A stretch of DNA of 38,640 nt, taken from assembly GCA_019751915.1 (NCBI GenBank), contig JAIEMS010000016.1, positions 1 through 38,640 on the forward strand, written 5' to 3'. Each line of letters opens with the position of its first letter. Within the stretch, counting starts at the first letter, position 1. The stretch is from Burkholderiaceae bacterium. Its GTDB lineage: Bacteria; Pseudomonadota; Gammaproteobacteria; Burkholderiales; Burkholderiaceae_C. The position numbers were made by a program, and so were the translations under genes. Positions 7,184 through 15,477 of this stretch are shown piece after piece. The notes below the pieces were generated by a model, which saw only the letters and a program-made list of their open reading frames with translations, had not been told where the DNA came from and searched no databases.

Positions 7184-8015
7184 TCCGTGCGCTGGGGCTG
7201 TGTTCGCCCAATGATTGCTGGTTCAGCAACGCCGCCTCAATCGCAGCAGCGGTGGTCAAGGGTTGCTCCATTGGGAACAAGTGCCCCCCGTCGAGCATCA
7301 TGGTGCGCCCGTGCGTGACGCGCTGGGTCAGCGCCATGCCCACTTGGCGCATCTCCACCGAAGAACGCGCTCCGATAAAGCTGGCCGGGCAGCGCAGCGG
7401 GTGCTTGCGCAGCAGGCTTTCGAGGTTGTGCGGTAGGGTGTTGTAGATGGCCGTTTCGATATCGCGGTCAAAAACCAGTGTGCGCTGGCCGTTTTCGTCA
7501 TCGCACAAGCCGTGGGTCACATAGTCTTGCAGCACCTCGGGGTGCCAGCGCGCAAAGGCCTTTTTCTTGGAAAAGTGCTCTAGCGCCTCGGCGGTGCTGG
7601 CCCAACTGTGGCGGCGTTTGCGGCTGATGCGCCCCGGCGAAACGGCCCCGACCATCTGGGTGCGCTTGACCACATCCACCGTGGTGGCACGCCAACCACT
7701 GACCAAGGGCGAATCGAGCATGACCACGCCCCGGGCCAGTTCGGGGTGGCGCGCCGCCGCCATCACGCTCAACATACCGCCCAGCGAGTGCCCGACAAAA
7801 TACACCGGCGCACCGGTGCGTTGCACCTGCTGCTGGGCAAAATCGGCCAATTGCTGCACCAGATGCGGCCAATTGTTGGTCACCGGATACTTGGGATCAT
7901 GGCCAAAGCGATCTACCGCGCAGACCTCAAAACCACGCGAGCGCAGGTGGTTGAACAAGACCCGGTAGGTGCTGGCCGGAAAGCTGTTGCCGTGGGAAAA
8001 AACAAGGGTGTTCAT
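7158..8015 (-). CDS. Alpha/beta hydrolase
   Basis: A 285-residue cytoplasmic alpha/beta-hydrolase-fold enzyme. It opens with the strand and oxyanion loop LVFSHGNSFP (residues 4-13), has the nucleophile elbow GHSLGG with Ser77, and near the C-terminus the LDGGHLFPMEQP segment that supplies the catalytic His. The acid residue is not certain from sequence alone. Substrate unknown; such enzymes range from esterases to haloalkane and lactone hydrolases. The ATG at 8015 starts the fold directly; an ATG 42 bases upstream would add residues encoded by an intergenic repeat and is rejected. It is convergent with, and overlaps by 26 bases, the MipA-like gene. Confidence 0.85.
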   Translation of the reverse strand: MNTLVFSHGNSFPASTYRVLFNHLRSRGFEVCAVDRFGHDPKYPVTNNWPHLVQQLADFAQQQVQRTGAPVYFVGHSLGGMLSVMAAARHPELARGVVMLDSPLVSGWRATTVDVVKRTQMVGAVSPGRISRKRRHSWASTAEALEHFSKKKAFARWHPEVLQDYVTHGLCDDENGQRTLVFDRDIETAIYNTLPHNLESLLRKHPLRCPASFIGARSSVEMRQVGMALTQRVTHGRTMMLDGGHLFPMEQPLTTAAAIEAALLNQQSLGEHSPSARINSDKPAR

Positions 8016-8024
8016 GGTGAATGC

Positions 8025-8078
8025 TTCAAAAATGATAGCTATTGGCGCAGACAGCATAGGTGCAATCGGCCCAAATCA
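8025..8078 (+). repeat. Two-hairpin intergenic repeat, copy 3
   Basis: AAAAATGATAGCTATTGGCG, then AGCATAGGTGCAATCGGCCCAAAT. A degenerate copy that lies between the divergent hydrolase and lipase genes, in the region that should hold their promoters. Confidence 0.5.
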
Positions 8079-8124
8079 CCTGACACTTATGATTCACCCA
8101 TCCGTTTTTTTGAAAGTTCTTGCG

Positions 8125-9327
8125 ATGTACAAAACAATTCCGCAGTGGTCGCGTCGGGCCGCTGCGCTGGTGCTGGTCGCTTGCCTGAGCGCGTGCGGCG
8201 GTGGCAGCAGCAGCAATGCACCCGTGGTGCCCCCCAAGCCGGTGCAACCCGCCGATCCCGCCAGTGCCGGTGAACTCAAGGCTGCGACCCCCTTGGGCAC
8301 CATTGCGGTGGCCGATATTGCAGCGGCTGTTGCCGCCAAAGATTCACGGGTGCAGAGCCTCAAGCCGCTCTACCCTGTGACCTCGTACCGTATCGAGTAC
8401 ATGACTTCGGGCGTTCAGGGCGAGCCGGTGCGAGCCTCGGGCTTGGTCAGTATTCCGGTCAAAAGTCTGGGCAGCAAAAGCCCGGTGTTGAGCTACCAGC
8501 ACGGCACCATCTTCCGCGATGCCCAAGCACCGAGCAACAACGCTGTGGCCTCAGAGGTGTCGGTGGTCATGGCATCGCTGGGCTACATTGTGGTGGCCGC
8601 AGACTATGTGGGTTACGGCGTCTCCAAGGGCCAGCCCCACCCTTATTTGCTGTCGGCCCCTTCAGCGGCGGCGGCCATTGACTTGCTGACGGCAGCCAAA
8701 ACGTGGCGCAGCAAAAACAGCGTTGCCGACAACAACCAATTGTTCTTGGTGGGCTACTCCGAAGGCGGCTACGTGACCATGGCGACCCACCGTGCGCTGC
8801 AACAGAGCAACTCACCCCACTTGCAGCAACTGCGCTTGGTCGTGCCCGGCGCAGGCCCGTACAACGTGCAAGCCACGATGGACAGTTTGATTGACTTGGT
8901 GCGCGACCAATATCCCGTGCTGGGCGCGCTCATCAATCCGGGTTTCCTGCAACATTTGGGCGGCAGTGCACAGCGCGAGGTGCGCCGCCAACTGCTCAAG
9001 CAGCTGTTGCCCGACGATACCGATGTGGTGATTGATTCGACCTTTATCGACAACTTCCTCTCGGACGACGTTGCCAATCTCAACCGCCTGAGCAATGTCC
9101 ACGACTGGAAGCCCAACCTGCCGGTACGTTTGTTCCACGGCAAGGACGACCGCACCGTGCCCTATGCCAGCTCGGTCAGTACGTTGCAAGCCATGCAACA
9201 ACGCGGTGCTGGTGATTTGGTCAGTTTGACCCCATGCCCGGCAGTACCCGCCAGCCATGTCGGTTGTGTGCCAGACTTTTTGACGTACATGTTGGGCTTA
9301 TTGGCCCAGCAAGCCCAAGATTTGTAA
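8125..9327 (+). CDS. Secreted lipase-like alpha/beta hydrolase, lipoprotein
   Basis: A 400-residue exported hydrolase. Residues 1-24 form a lipoprotein signal peptide with lipobox LSAC (Cys24 lipidated), followed by a Gly/Ser and Pro-rich linker. The catalytic domain has QHGTIF (125-130), VGYGVSKGQPHPY (162-174), nucleophile elbow GYSEGG with Ser212, HGKDDRTVPY with the probable acid Asp341 or 342, and a probable catalytic His378 between two cysteines (CPAVPASHVGC) that may form a disulfide. This matches the secretory lipase (LIP) family, whose members split lipids or esters outside the cytoplasm. The ATG at 8125 is preferred because it begins the signal peptide; upstream in-frame starts run through the repeat at 8025-8078. 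Confidence 0.8.
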   Translation: MYKTIPQWSRRAAALVLVACLSACGGGSSSNAPVVPPKPVQPADPASAGELKAATPLGTIAVADIAAAVAAKDSRVQSLKPLYPVTSYRIEYMTSGVQGEPVRASGLVSIPVKSLGSKSPVLSYQHGTIFRDAQAPSNNAVASEVSVVMASLGYIVVAADYVGYGVSKGQPHPYLLSAPSAAAAIDLLTAAKTWRSKNSVADNNQLFLVGYSEGGYVTMATHRALQQSNSPHLQQLRLVVPGAGPYNVQATMDSLIDLVRDQYPVLGALINPGFLQHLGGSAQREVRRQLLKQLLPDDTDVVIDSTFIDNFLSDDVANLNRLSNVHDWKPNLPVRLFHGKDDRTVPYASSVSTLQAMQQRGAGDLVSLTPCPAVPASHVGCVPDFLTYMLGLLAQQAQDL

Positions 9328-9344
9328 CGCCCCAGCACAGAATG

Positions 9345-9423
9345 CAAAACAGCTATCAAAAAGATAGCTGCCAGTGCTTTCTGGACAAGGGCTAGTGACC
9401 CATTGAGGGCATTTTTTGCCCCA
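9345..9423 (+). repeat. Two-hairpin intergenic repeat, copy 4 (most complete)
   Basis: AGCTATCAAAAAGATAGCT (9351-9369) forms hairpin 1; AGTGCTTTCTGGACAAGGGCT (9373-9393) forms hairpin 2; then a tail with AGGGCATTTTTTGCCC. It lies between the convergent lipase and trpS ends and may end transcripts from both sides. Confidence 0.85.
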
Positions 9424-9442
9424 ATCGGCCTCTCAGACCCTG

Positions 9443-10741
9443 TTACACCGCCTCGGCCAATGCTTGCAGCGCAGCAGCGACCTCGGGGGTGCCGACACCT
9501 TCGAGCGGCAACAGTCGGTCGGCCAAGCTGGTCAAGGCCGATACACCCTCTTTTTGCAACTTGGCAATGGCTTGCCCAGCCTCTTTCGGCGCAGCAAAGC
9601 CGGTGCTTTGCAGCAGCAATCGGCCATCGGCGGCTACCAGCTTGAAGTAAAACTGGCCATCGGCTTCGCGGTATTGCTTGAAAGCAGGCAGCGCCGCTTT
9701 GCTGGCCTTGGCTGGTTTGGGCGCAGCCGCCACCTGCACCAAACTGCGCAGGCCCACCGCAGAACGCACCTCGCGGATGAACGGCGTTGCCAGTGCCCGG
9801 GCACGGTCGGCACCGGCCAGCAGGGTTTGTTCGATGCGGGCTGGGTTTTGTAGCAGTTCCTCGTAGTGCGCGCGCATGGGGGCTACCACCTGATCGACGC
9901 GCTCTAGCAGCAGCTGCTTGGCATCGCCCCAAGCAATGCCCTCTGCATACTGCTGGCGCAGGGCCGCAGTTTCAGCTTCGGTGGCAAATGCTTGGTAAAT
10001 CTGAAACAGCGCCGAACCCTCGACCTCTTTGGGTTCGCCGGGCGCGCGCGAATCGGTCAAGATGCCGCCAATCAGCTTTTGGAGTTGCGCCCGCGACGAA
10101 AACAGCGGAATGGTGTTGTCGTAGCTTTTGCTCATCTTGCGGCCATCCAGACCGGGCAAGGTGGCTACGTTGTCGTCAATCACCGCCTCGGGCAAAACAA
10201 AATGTTCGCCGTACAAGTGGTTAAAGCTGGCGGCCATGTCGCGCGCCATCTCAATGTGCTGGATTTGGTCGCGGCCCACGGGCACCTTGTGGGCCTTGAA
10301 CATCAAAATATCTGCGCCCATCAGCACCGGGTACATGAACAAGCCCGCAGTCACGCCCTCATCGGCATCACGGCCTGCTGCGGCATTTTTGTCGCCTGCG
10401 GCCTTGTACGCATGGGCGCGGTTGAGCACCCCTTTGCCTGTGACGCAGGTCAAAAGCCAGCACAGCTCGGGGATTTCAGGAATGTCAGACTGGCGGTAAA
10501 ACACCACGCGCTCGGGGTCTAGCCCGGCAGCGAGCCAACTGGCAGCGATTTCGAGCGTTGAGCGCTGGATGCGTGCGGGGTCTTCGCACTTGATGAGCGC
10601 ATGGTAATCGGCCAGAAAGTAAAAACTCTGCACCCCGGGGGTGCGGCTGGCGGCCACCGAAGGGCGAATCGAACCCACAAAATTACCCAAATGGGGCGTG
10701 CCGGTGGTGGTAATGCCGGTCAAAAAGCGCGTGGAACTCAT
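9443..10741 (-). CDS. trpS: Tryptophanyl-tRNA synthetase
   Basis: A 432-residue class I synthetase that charges tRNA-Trp. The HIGH-type signature is TPHLGN (15-20) and the KMSKS loop is KMSKS (202-206) followed by YDN. The specificity region AGLFMYPVLMGADILMF (132-148) is standard. About 90 residues beyond the usual bacterial TrpS end (from about residue 345) contain a Lys/Ala-rich linker and a small domain (FKQYREADGQFYFKLVAADG), an extension I believe is common in related betaproteobacteria. It is the last gene of the PHP-yciO-M50-trpS run, with a weak terminator hairpin in the 56-base gap before it. No clear Shine-Dalgarno. Confidence 0.95.
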   Translation of the reverse strand: MSSTRFLTGITTTGTPHLGNFVGSIRPSVAASRTPGVQSFYFLADYHALIKCEDPARIQRSTLEIAASWLAAGLDPERVVFYRQSDIPEIPELCWLLTCVTGKGVLNRAHAYKAAGDKNAAAGRDADEGVTAGLFMYPVLMGADILMFKAHKVPVGRDQIQHIEMARDMAASFNHLYGEHFVLPEAVIDDNVATLPGLDGRKMSKSYDNTIPLFSSRAQLQKLIGGILTDSRAPGEPKEVEGSALFQIYQAFATEAETAALRQQYAEGIAWGDAKQLLLERVDQVVAPMRAHYEELLQNPARIEQTLLAGADRARALATPFIREVRSAVGLRSLVQVAAAPKPAKASKAALPAFKQYREADGQFYFKLVAADGRLLLQSTGFAAPKEAGQAIAKLQKEGVSALTSLADRLLPLEGVGTPEVAAALQALAEAV

Positions 10742-10776
10742 AGAGCAAAAGGAAAAAAGTCAGCCAAAAACAAAGC

Positions 10777-10795
10777 AAAAACCCCGTGCAGGGGT
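10777..10795 (-). terminator. Weak intrinsic terminator or attenuator before trpS
   Basis: On the minus strand, ACCCC-TGCAC-GGGGT followed by four to five T. It sits right after the protease stop codon (10798) and before trpS. The short T-run suggests partial read-through, letting trpS be expressed from the upstream promoter at reduced level. Confidence 0.5.
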
Positions 10796-10797
10796 GA

Positions 10798-11466
10798 TTA
10801 AGACAGCAACGCGGCCAGTGGCATCAGCAACAGTTTGATGCTGCCATAGCCCAGCGCCATCAACGGACGCAGCCAGACTGCCCCGACGGTGCCCAGCATC
10901 ACCAGCGCCATGACAATAAAAAATCCAAACGGCTCAATGCGCGAAACCATGTGCGCCCACTTCCACGGCAGTAGACCCACCAAAATGCGCCCGCCGTCGA
11001 GCGGGGGCAGCGGAAACAGGTTAAAGGCCCACATCACCAAATTGACCAAAATACCGGCCCGCGCCATTTCAAGAAAAAAGCGCTCTTCGGTCTGGAGCCG
11101 CGACAACACCATCAACAGCGCCGCCCACAGCAGGGCTTGGGCAAAATTGGAAGCTGGCCCGGCCAGTGCCACCCAGACCATATCGCGCTTGGGGTTGCGC
11201 AAACGCCCAAACTGCACCGGCACGGGCTTGGCGTAGCCAAACAAAAAAGCGCCCGAGGTAGCAAAGTAAAGCAGCAACGGCATCAAGATGGTGCCGACGG
11301 GGTCAATGTGCTTGAACGGGTTGAGCGTAATGCGCCCCAACATGGCGGCAGTGTTGTCGCCAAAGTAGCGGGCCGCATAACCGTGGGCAGCCTCGTGCAC
11401 GGTGATGGCAAACAACACCGGCAAGGCATAGATCAGGACGGTTTGGACGAGGTTAGAAAAGTCCAC
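10798..11466 (-). CDS. Site-2-type zinc metalloprotease (peptidase M50)
   Basis: A 222-residue membrane protease with five to six hydrophobic segments. The zinc-binding motif HEAAH is at residues 24-28 and the third ligand lies in NLFPLPPLDGGR (149-160, Asp157). It belongs to the short M50 group that has no PDZ or CBS domain; substrates are unknown. The start is a GTG at 11466; MDFSNLVQTVLIY begins just before the first membrane helix, and no better ATG exists. It is 12 bases downstream of the yciO stop, so the genes are co-transcribed. In many betaproteobacteria this gene sits between a YciO/Sua5-type gene and trpS, as here. Confidence 0.9.
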   Translation of the reverse strand: MDFSNLVQTVLIYALPVLFAITVHEAAHGYAARYFGDNTAAMLGRITLNPFKHIDPVGTILMPLLLYFATSGAFLFGYAKPVPVQFGRLRNPKRDMVWVALAGPASNFAQALLWAALLMVLSRLQTEERFFLEMARAGILVNLVMWAFNLFPLPPLDGGRILVGLLPWKWAHMVSRIEPFGFFIVMALVMLGTVGAVWLRPLMALGYGSIKLLLMPLAALLS

Positions 11467-11478
11467 TGCAGCGCCGCT

Positions 11479-12114
11479 TCAAAGACCAATGGCCGATAAG
11501 CTGCCCCGGCCTTGGCGCAGCACCACCGGATCGCCACCTGTGCCCATCGGGCTGAGGTCAAGGACAGTGGTCGGCTCCAGCGGGCAGGCACCGGCATCGA
11601 CCACGGCATCGATTTGGTGTTCGTAGCGTTGGCGAATTTCATCGGCATCGTTGAGCGGCTGCGTCTCGCCTGCCGGAATCAAGGTGGTTGCCAACAACGG
11701 GGCACCGTACTGTTGCAGCAGCAACTGCAACACCTTGTGTTCAGGCACACGCAGACCGATGGTTTTGCGCGAAGGGTGGCTGACCCGGCGGGGCACCTCT
11801 TTGGTCGCTTCGAGGATAAAGGTGTAGGGGCCAGGCGTTGCCAGCTTGAGCAGCCGGTATTGCCGGTTATCGACCAAAGCGTAGTTTGCCAACTCGGACA
11901 AATCGCTGCACAACAGCGTCAGGTGGTGTTTTTCATCCACCTGACGGATGCGACGCAAACGGTCAACGGCTTGCTTGTCGTCAAGGTGGCAGACCAAGGC
12001 ATAACTCGAATCGGTGGGCACCGCCAAAATCGAGCCTTTTTGCAGCAAAGCCACCGCTTGCTTGAGCAGGCGCGGCTGCGGGTTTTCCGGGTGGACTTCA
12101 AAAAGTTGGGCCAT
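11479..12114 (-). CDS. YciO/Sua5-family (threonylcarbamoyl-AMP synthase-like) protein
   Basis: A 211-residue protein of the YrdC/Sua5/YciO fold. Seen in the sequence: a VPTDSSYALVC strand-loop near residues 32-42, the lysine-containing HHLTLLCSDLSELANYA segment (about 82-98), the GPYTFILEAT core near 115-124 and HPSRKTIGLRVPEH (about 132-145), a pattern closer to YciO than to the TsaC enzyme. TsaC/Sua5 make threonylcarbamoyl-AMP for the t6A37 tRNA modification; the role of YciO is less sure. The gene lies 12 bases after the PHP gene and 12 bases before the M50 gene, inside one operon. Assigned as YciO-like with the true TsaC possibly elsewhere in the genome. Confidence 0.85.
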   Translation of the reverse strand: MAQLFEVHPENPQPRLLKQAVALLQKGSILAVPTDSSYALVCHLDDKQAVDRLRRIRQVDEKHHLTLLCSDLSELANYALVDNRQYRLLKLATPGPYTFILEATKEVPRRVSHPSRKTIGLRVPEHKVLQLLLQQYGAPLLATTLIPAGETQPLNDADEIRQRYEHQIDAVVDAGACPLEPTTVLDLSPMGTGGDPVVLRQGRGSLSAIGL

Positions 12115-12126
12115 AGTTGCAGTGTG

Positions 12127-12993
12127 TCAGGCGTTGGGCAAGATGATGCGATCGGCCAGCAATTCCCACACGGGTGTGACGCTGCTGGGCAAAGCAGGCA
12201 AATCGCCCAGATCGGTGTGGGACTCATCAGGGCTGTGAAAATCACTACCGCGCGAGGCCGCTAAACCAAAGTCTTGGGCCATCGCTGCGTAGGTGGCGTA
12301 CTCGGGCACCGAATGGCTGCCCGTCACGACCTCGACTGCTTGGCCGCCGTGCTCTTTGAACTCTGAAAACAGGGCAAATTCTTCGTTGGCACTCAAACGG
12401 TAGCGCGCTGGGTGGGCAATCACCGCAACGCCCCCGCCTTGCGTGATCCAGCGCACCGCATCGCCCAACGTGGCCCAGCGGTGCGGCACAAAGCCGGGCT
12501 TGCCCTCAATCAGGTATTTACGAAAGACCTCAGAGGTGTCTTTGCACACGCCCGTTTCGACCAAAAAACGGGCAAAGTGGGTGCGCGAAATCAGTGCTGG
12601 GTTGCCAACGTATTTGAGTGCGCCCTCGTAGGCATTGGCAATACCGACTTGGGCCAGTTGCTCCGCCATCTCCATAGCGCGGTTGCCACGACCGCCACGG
12701 GTGGCGTTCAGGCCGTCGGCCATGCGTGGATCGTCGGCATCAAAGCCCAAACCGACGATGTGGACGGTCTCGCTGGCAAAGGTGACGGAAATCTCGACCC
12801 CGGTTAAAAAAGCCATGCCCTGCGCTTGGGCCGCAGCCCGTGCGCGGTGCAGGCCACCGATTTCGTCGTGGTCGGTCAAGGCCCATAAATCGACCCCTTT
12901 GCCACGGGCGCGCACGGCCAGCGCCTCGGGGGTGAGGGTTCCATCGGAGACCACAGAGTGGCAATGCAGATCAGCGTTGAGGTAGGTAGGCAC
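12127..12993 (-). CDS. PHP-domain phosphoesterase (YciV/RNase AM-like)
   Basis: A 288-residue protein of the polymerase and histidinol phosphatase (PHP) superfamily. The metal-binding set is visible: HCH (10-12), Asp17, TDHDE (40-44), an ARVGIEISV-like block reading TGVEISVTF near residue 64, VAVIAHPARY near residue 194 and GSDFHSP near 255. E. coli YciV (RNase AM) removes 5' nucleotides from RNA and hydrolyses 3',5'-bisphosphonucleotides; this protein has the same layout and length. It heads the run PHP-yciO-M50-trpS. The ATG at 12993 opens straight into the first beta-strand. Its promoter should lie in the 278-base gap shared with the divergent chemoreceptor gene. Confidence 0.88.
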   Translation of the reverse strand: MPTYLNADLHCHSVVSDGTLTPEALAVRARGKGVDLWALTDHDEIGGLHRARAAAQAQGMAFLTGVEISVTFASETVHIVGLGFDADDPRMADGLNATRGGRGNRAMEMAEQLAQVGIANAYEGALKYVGNPALISRTHFARFLVETGVCKDTSEVFRKYLIEGKPGFVPHRWATLGDAVRWITQGGGVAVIAHPARYRLSANEEFALFSEFKEHGGQAVEVVTGSHSVPEYATYAAMAQDFGLAASRGSDFHSPDESHTDLGDLPALPSSVTPVWELLADRIILPNA

Positions 12994-13072
12994 CGAACAA
13001 TTCTAGAGTGTTTGCCGTTGGGGTGCTTTGGTGTTGCCACAGGCGCTGGTGTTGGACTGCGAGATAGGTGAA

Positions 13073-13088
13073 TTTACGTAAACGTAAA
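13073..13088. promoter_or_regulatory. Candidate operator palindrome (LiuR-like pattern)
   Basis: TTTACGTAAACGTAAA, on the other strand TTTACGTTTACGTAAA. The arms TTTACG and CGTAAA are perfect with a 4-base spacer. It closely resembles sites I recall for MerR-family LiuR regulators of branched-chain amino acid breakdown. It lies 80 bases upstream of the PHP gene and about 185 bases upstream of the chemoreceptor gene, so it could serve either. No such regulator gene is in the window. Confidence 0.4.
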
Positions 13089-13271
13089 ATGAACAAATAA
13101 GAAAGGTGTCTTGGGCTGCCGGTCAAGCCACTGTTGCACAGGAGACAGAAAAGAGTCCATCAAAAGCGCACTGTGTGCAGTTTTGATTTTTGATTTTCCG
13201 GAACCAGAACAATCGTCCAAACCATTGGCTCCGAGAGTTTCCGGAGGGTTTTTCCGCCATAGGAATAGACG

Positions 13272-15062
13272 ATGAAGTTGAACAGTATTCGGGTAGCCCA
13301 CAAACTTTGGGCCACGATTATGGGTATGTTGGTCTTGCTGCTGGGGGCTGCAGTTGTCACACAAGACCGGATCACGACAGCGATGGTGTATGCCTTTGCG
13401 GAGACCGATCGCTACGAAGAGGCCATTACCCAAGCGACGGCTTGGCATGGTTTGACCGAGGTGGTGATTGAACGCACCATCGCAGCCATCAACGTGCATG
13501 AAGTTGAGGCCGAGAAGTTCTTGACCCAAAAAACCCGTGCTGACTCAGCCCGCATCAGCCAATTGCAAGCCAGCATGGAAGAAAAGGCTATCTCAGAAGC
13601 TGATAAAAAAGCATTAGAGAAAATCGCTGGTGTTCGCGCTGCTGCTTTGGCCGTTTTGAAGCGGGTGCCTGAAATGAAGGCCGAGGGGGATCGGGCCGCT
13701 ACGTTTCTCTTTACCCAGCAAGAGTTTATTCCGCGCGCCGCTGCACTCACTGAGGCCCTAAAAGAGCTAGTGAAGTTGCAAGAGACGCAGCGCGATGCGG
13801 CACAAAAGGCGGCCCATGCCGCCCGCGAAAACGCCGTTTTGGTGGGCGTGGGGATTGCTGTCGTGGTGGTACTCATCTCCATTGTGTTGGTGGCAGTGTT
13901 GGTGCGCTCCATCACACAACCTTTGGATCTGGTGGTGGCGGTTGCTAAAGCGATCAGCGCGGGCGATTTGACACAGGTCGTCGAAACCGATCGCCAAGAC
14001 GAATTTGGCGATTTGCTGGTTGCTTTTGCCCAAATGTCACAGCGGTTGCGCAGCCTGGTGGCCGATGTGCGCACCGGCGTTGATTCGGTGGCTATGGCGG
14101 CGACGGAAATTGCTGCTGGAAACCACGATCTTTCGGCTCGCACCGAGCAAACCGCTGGCAATTTGGAGCAAACCGCCGCCAGTATCGAGCAACTGACCAC
14201 CACCGTCTCGCAGTCCGCCGATACTGCGCGCCAAGCCAATCAGCTTGCGGGCACAGCCGCCCAAGCCGCAGTGCGCGGCGGCGAAGTGGTGGGCGAGGTC
14301 GTTGCTAGCATGCAAAAAATCACCGACAGCAGCCGCAAAATTGCCGACATCATTGGCGTGATTGATGGCATTGCGTTTCAAACCAACATCTTGGCGCTCA
14401 ATGCTGCGGTAGAGGCTGCCCGTGCGGGCGAGCAGGGCCGGGGCTTTGCGGTGGTGGCCTCTGAAGTGCGCAGTTTGGCTGGTCGCTCTGCTGAGGCGGC
14501 CAAAGAAATCAAGGGCTTGATTGATGCGTCGGTGCAAAACGTCGAATCAGGCTCCTTGCAGGTGGCCCAAGCGGGCCAGAGCATGGCCGAGATTGTCTCG
14601 GGTGTGCAGCGCGTCAGCGACTTGATCGGTGAGATCACCGCTTCGTCCAATGAGCAGCGCGATGGCATCGCTTTGGTCAATCGGGCCATTGGCAACCTCG
14701 ACCAAATGACGCAGCAAAATGCCGCGCTGGTCGAAGAGTCGGCGGCAGCGGCCAGCGCCATGAGCGATCAAGCCCGGCGCTTGACCGAGGTCGTGGCCGT
14801 TTTTAAGGTCGGCTCTATCGGCGCTGGCGCAGGCAGCGCCCTGCGCCCTGCTCCACGTCCTGCAGCAACACCATCGGCCCCACCCCAAGCGGCCCGCCCT
14901 GCACCAGCCAAGCCGGCATCTGTACCCAAGCCCGCCAAGGTTGCGGTAGCCGCACCAAGCACCACCAAGCCGCCAGTCCCTAGCGTGCCACCGCCACGCA
15001 TTGCTGCTGCACCGAAACCCAAATCTACGACGGGTTCTGACGACGATTGGGAAAGTTTCTAA
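13272..15062 (+). CDS. Methyl-accepting chemotaxis protein
   Basis: A 596-residue chemoreceptor. Order: membrane segment 1 (11-30), periplasmic helical ligand domain (about 31-188), membrane segment 2 (about 190-212), HAMP (about 213-268) and a cytoplasmic signalling coiled coil whose tip reads NAAVEAARAGEQGRGFAVVA. A Pro/Ala-rich flexible linker (about 515-585) leads to the C-terminal DWESF, an xWxxF pentapeptide of the kind that tethers CheR/CheB in E. coli Tar and Tsr. The ligand is not predictable. AGGA lies about 9 bases before the ATG at 13272. The gene stands alone, as many receptor genes do; no clear flagellar sigma-28 promoter was found in the leader. Confidence 0.93.
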   Translation: MKLNSIRVAHKLWATIMGMLVLLLGAAVVTQDRITTAMVYAFAETDRYEEAITQATAWHGLTEVVIERTIAAINVHEVEAEKFLTQKTRADSARISQLQASMEEKAISEADKKALEKIAGVRAAALAVLKRVPEMKAEGDRAATFLFTQQEFIPRAAALTEALKELVKLQETQRDAAQKAAHAARENAVLVGVGIAVVVVLISIVLVAVLVRSITQPLDLVVAVAKAISAGDLTQVVETDRQDEFGDLLVAFAQMSQRLRSLVADVRTGVDSVAMAATEIAAGNHDLSARTEQTAGNLEQTAASIEQLTTTVSQSADTARQANQLAGTAAQAAVRGGEVVGEVVASMQKITDSSRKIADIIGVIDGIAFQTNILALNAAVEAARAGEQGRGFAVVASEVRSLAGRSAEAAKEIKGLIDASVQNVESGSLQVAQAGQSMAEIVSGVQRVSDLIGEITASSNEQRDGIALVNRAIGNLDQMTQQNAALVEESAAAASAMSDQARRLTEVVAVFKVGSIGAGAGSALRPAPRPAATPSAPPQAARPAPAKPASVPKPAKVAVAAPSTTKPPVPSVPPPRIAAAPKPKSTTGSDDDWESF

Positions 15063-15068
15063 AGCCAC

Positions 15069-15120
15069 TTTCTAGCTATCAAATGGATAGCTAGAAATGC
15101 TTCATGGCTGCTGGCTTGAC
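15069..15120 (+). repeat. Two-hairpin intergenic repeat, copy 5, with long first hairpin
   Basis: TTTCTAGCTATC (15069-15080), loop AAATG, GATAGCTAGAAA (15086-15097): 12-bp perfect arms, then a diverged ATGCTTCATGGCTGCTGG part. It starts 7 bases after the chemoreceptor stop and probably helps end that transcript. Confidence 0.8.
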
Positions 15121-15148
15121 TGGAATTAGGATGTTTTTTTAGTTGAAT

Positions 15149-15178
15149 TTGATCTTCAGCATAAAAAAACGCTATAAT
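15149..15178 (+). promoter_or_regulatory. Sigma-70 promoter of tRNA-Lys
   Basis: -35 TTGATC (15149-15154), 18-base spacer, perfect -10 TATAAT (15173-15178). Transcription should begin near 15185, about 36 bases before the mature tRNA. Confidence 0.75.
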
Positions 15179-15220
15179 TCGAGGCTTCACTGATTTGATT
15201 TCAATTTTCGGTGAAAAGTT

Positions 15221-15296
15221 GGGACGTTAGCTCAGTTGGTAGAGCAGCGGACTTTTAATCCGTTTGTCGTGGGTTCGACCCCCGCACGTCCCACCA
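15221..15296 (+). tRNA. tRNA-Lys (anticodon TTT)
   Basis: A 76-base cloverleaf with encoded CCA. Acceptor stem GGGACGT pairs with ACGTCCC (15286-15292); D-arm AGCTCAGTTGGTAGAGC; anticodon loop CTTTTAA with TTT at 15254-15256; T-arm GGGTTCGACCCC pattern. Discriminator A15293, CCA 15294-15296. Single-gene transcript with its own promoter and terminator. Confidence 0.98.
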
Positions 15297-15321
15297 AGTT
15301 AAAAGCCTTACGGCGCAACGA

Positions 15322-15354
15322 AACCCTGCTATCTATCTGGTAGCAGGGTTTTTT
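15322..15354 (+). terminator. Intrinsic terminator after tRNA-Lys
   Basis: AACCCTGCTA (15322-15331), loop of 9, TAGCAGGGTT (15341-15350), then a T-run. Ten perfect base pairs and a T tract: a strong rho-independent terminator. Confidence 0.9.
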
Positions 15355-15477
15355 GTTGTTGGCGGCGGCCCATTTCGCCACCGGTATGCACTTGTCAGGA
15401 AAGCGTTTTCAAGAAAAACCACCTACGTCACTTAAAAATAGCGTGGTGATCGCTCGACCCCTGCTTGAGAGTAAAGG

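Noticed and set aside
13601-13626. Possible repeat copy in the chemoreceptor gene (GAAGCTGATAAAAAAGCATT)
   Set aside because: Only a few bases match the two-hairpin family and the encoded residues (SEADKKALEK) fit the helical ligand domain.
13412-14239. Ser/Thr/Ala-rich frame antisense to the chemoreceptor
   Set aside because: Shadow of the coiled-coil codons; no ribosome binding site or domain.
15221-15296. tRNA-Lys as attachment site of an integrated element
   Set aside because: No integrase gene and no direct repeat of the tRNA 3' end was found in the window.
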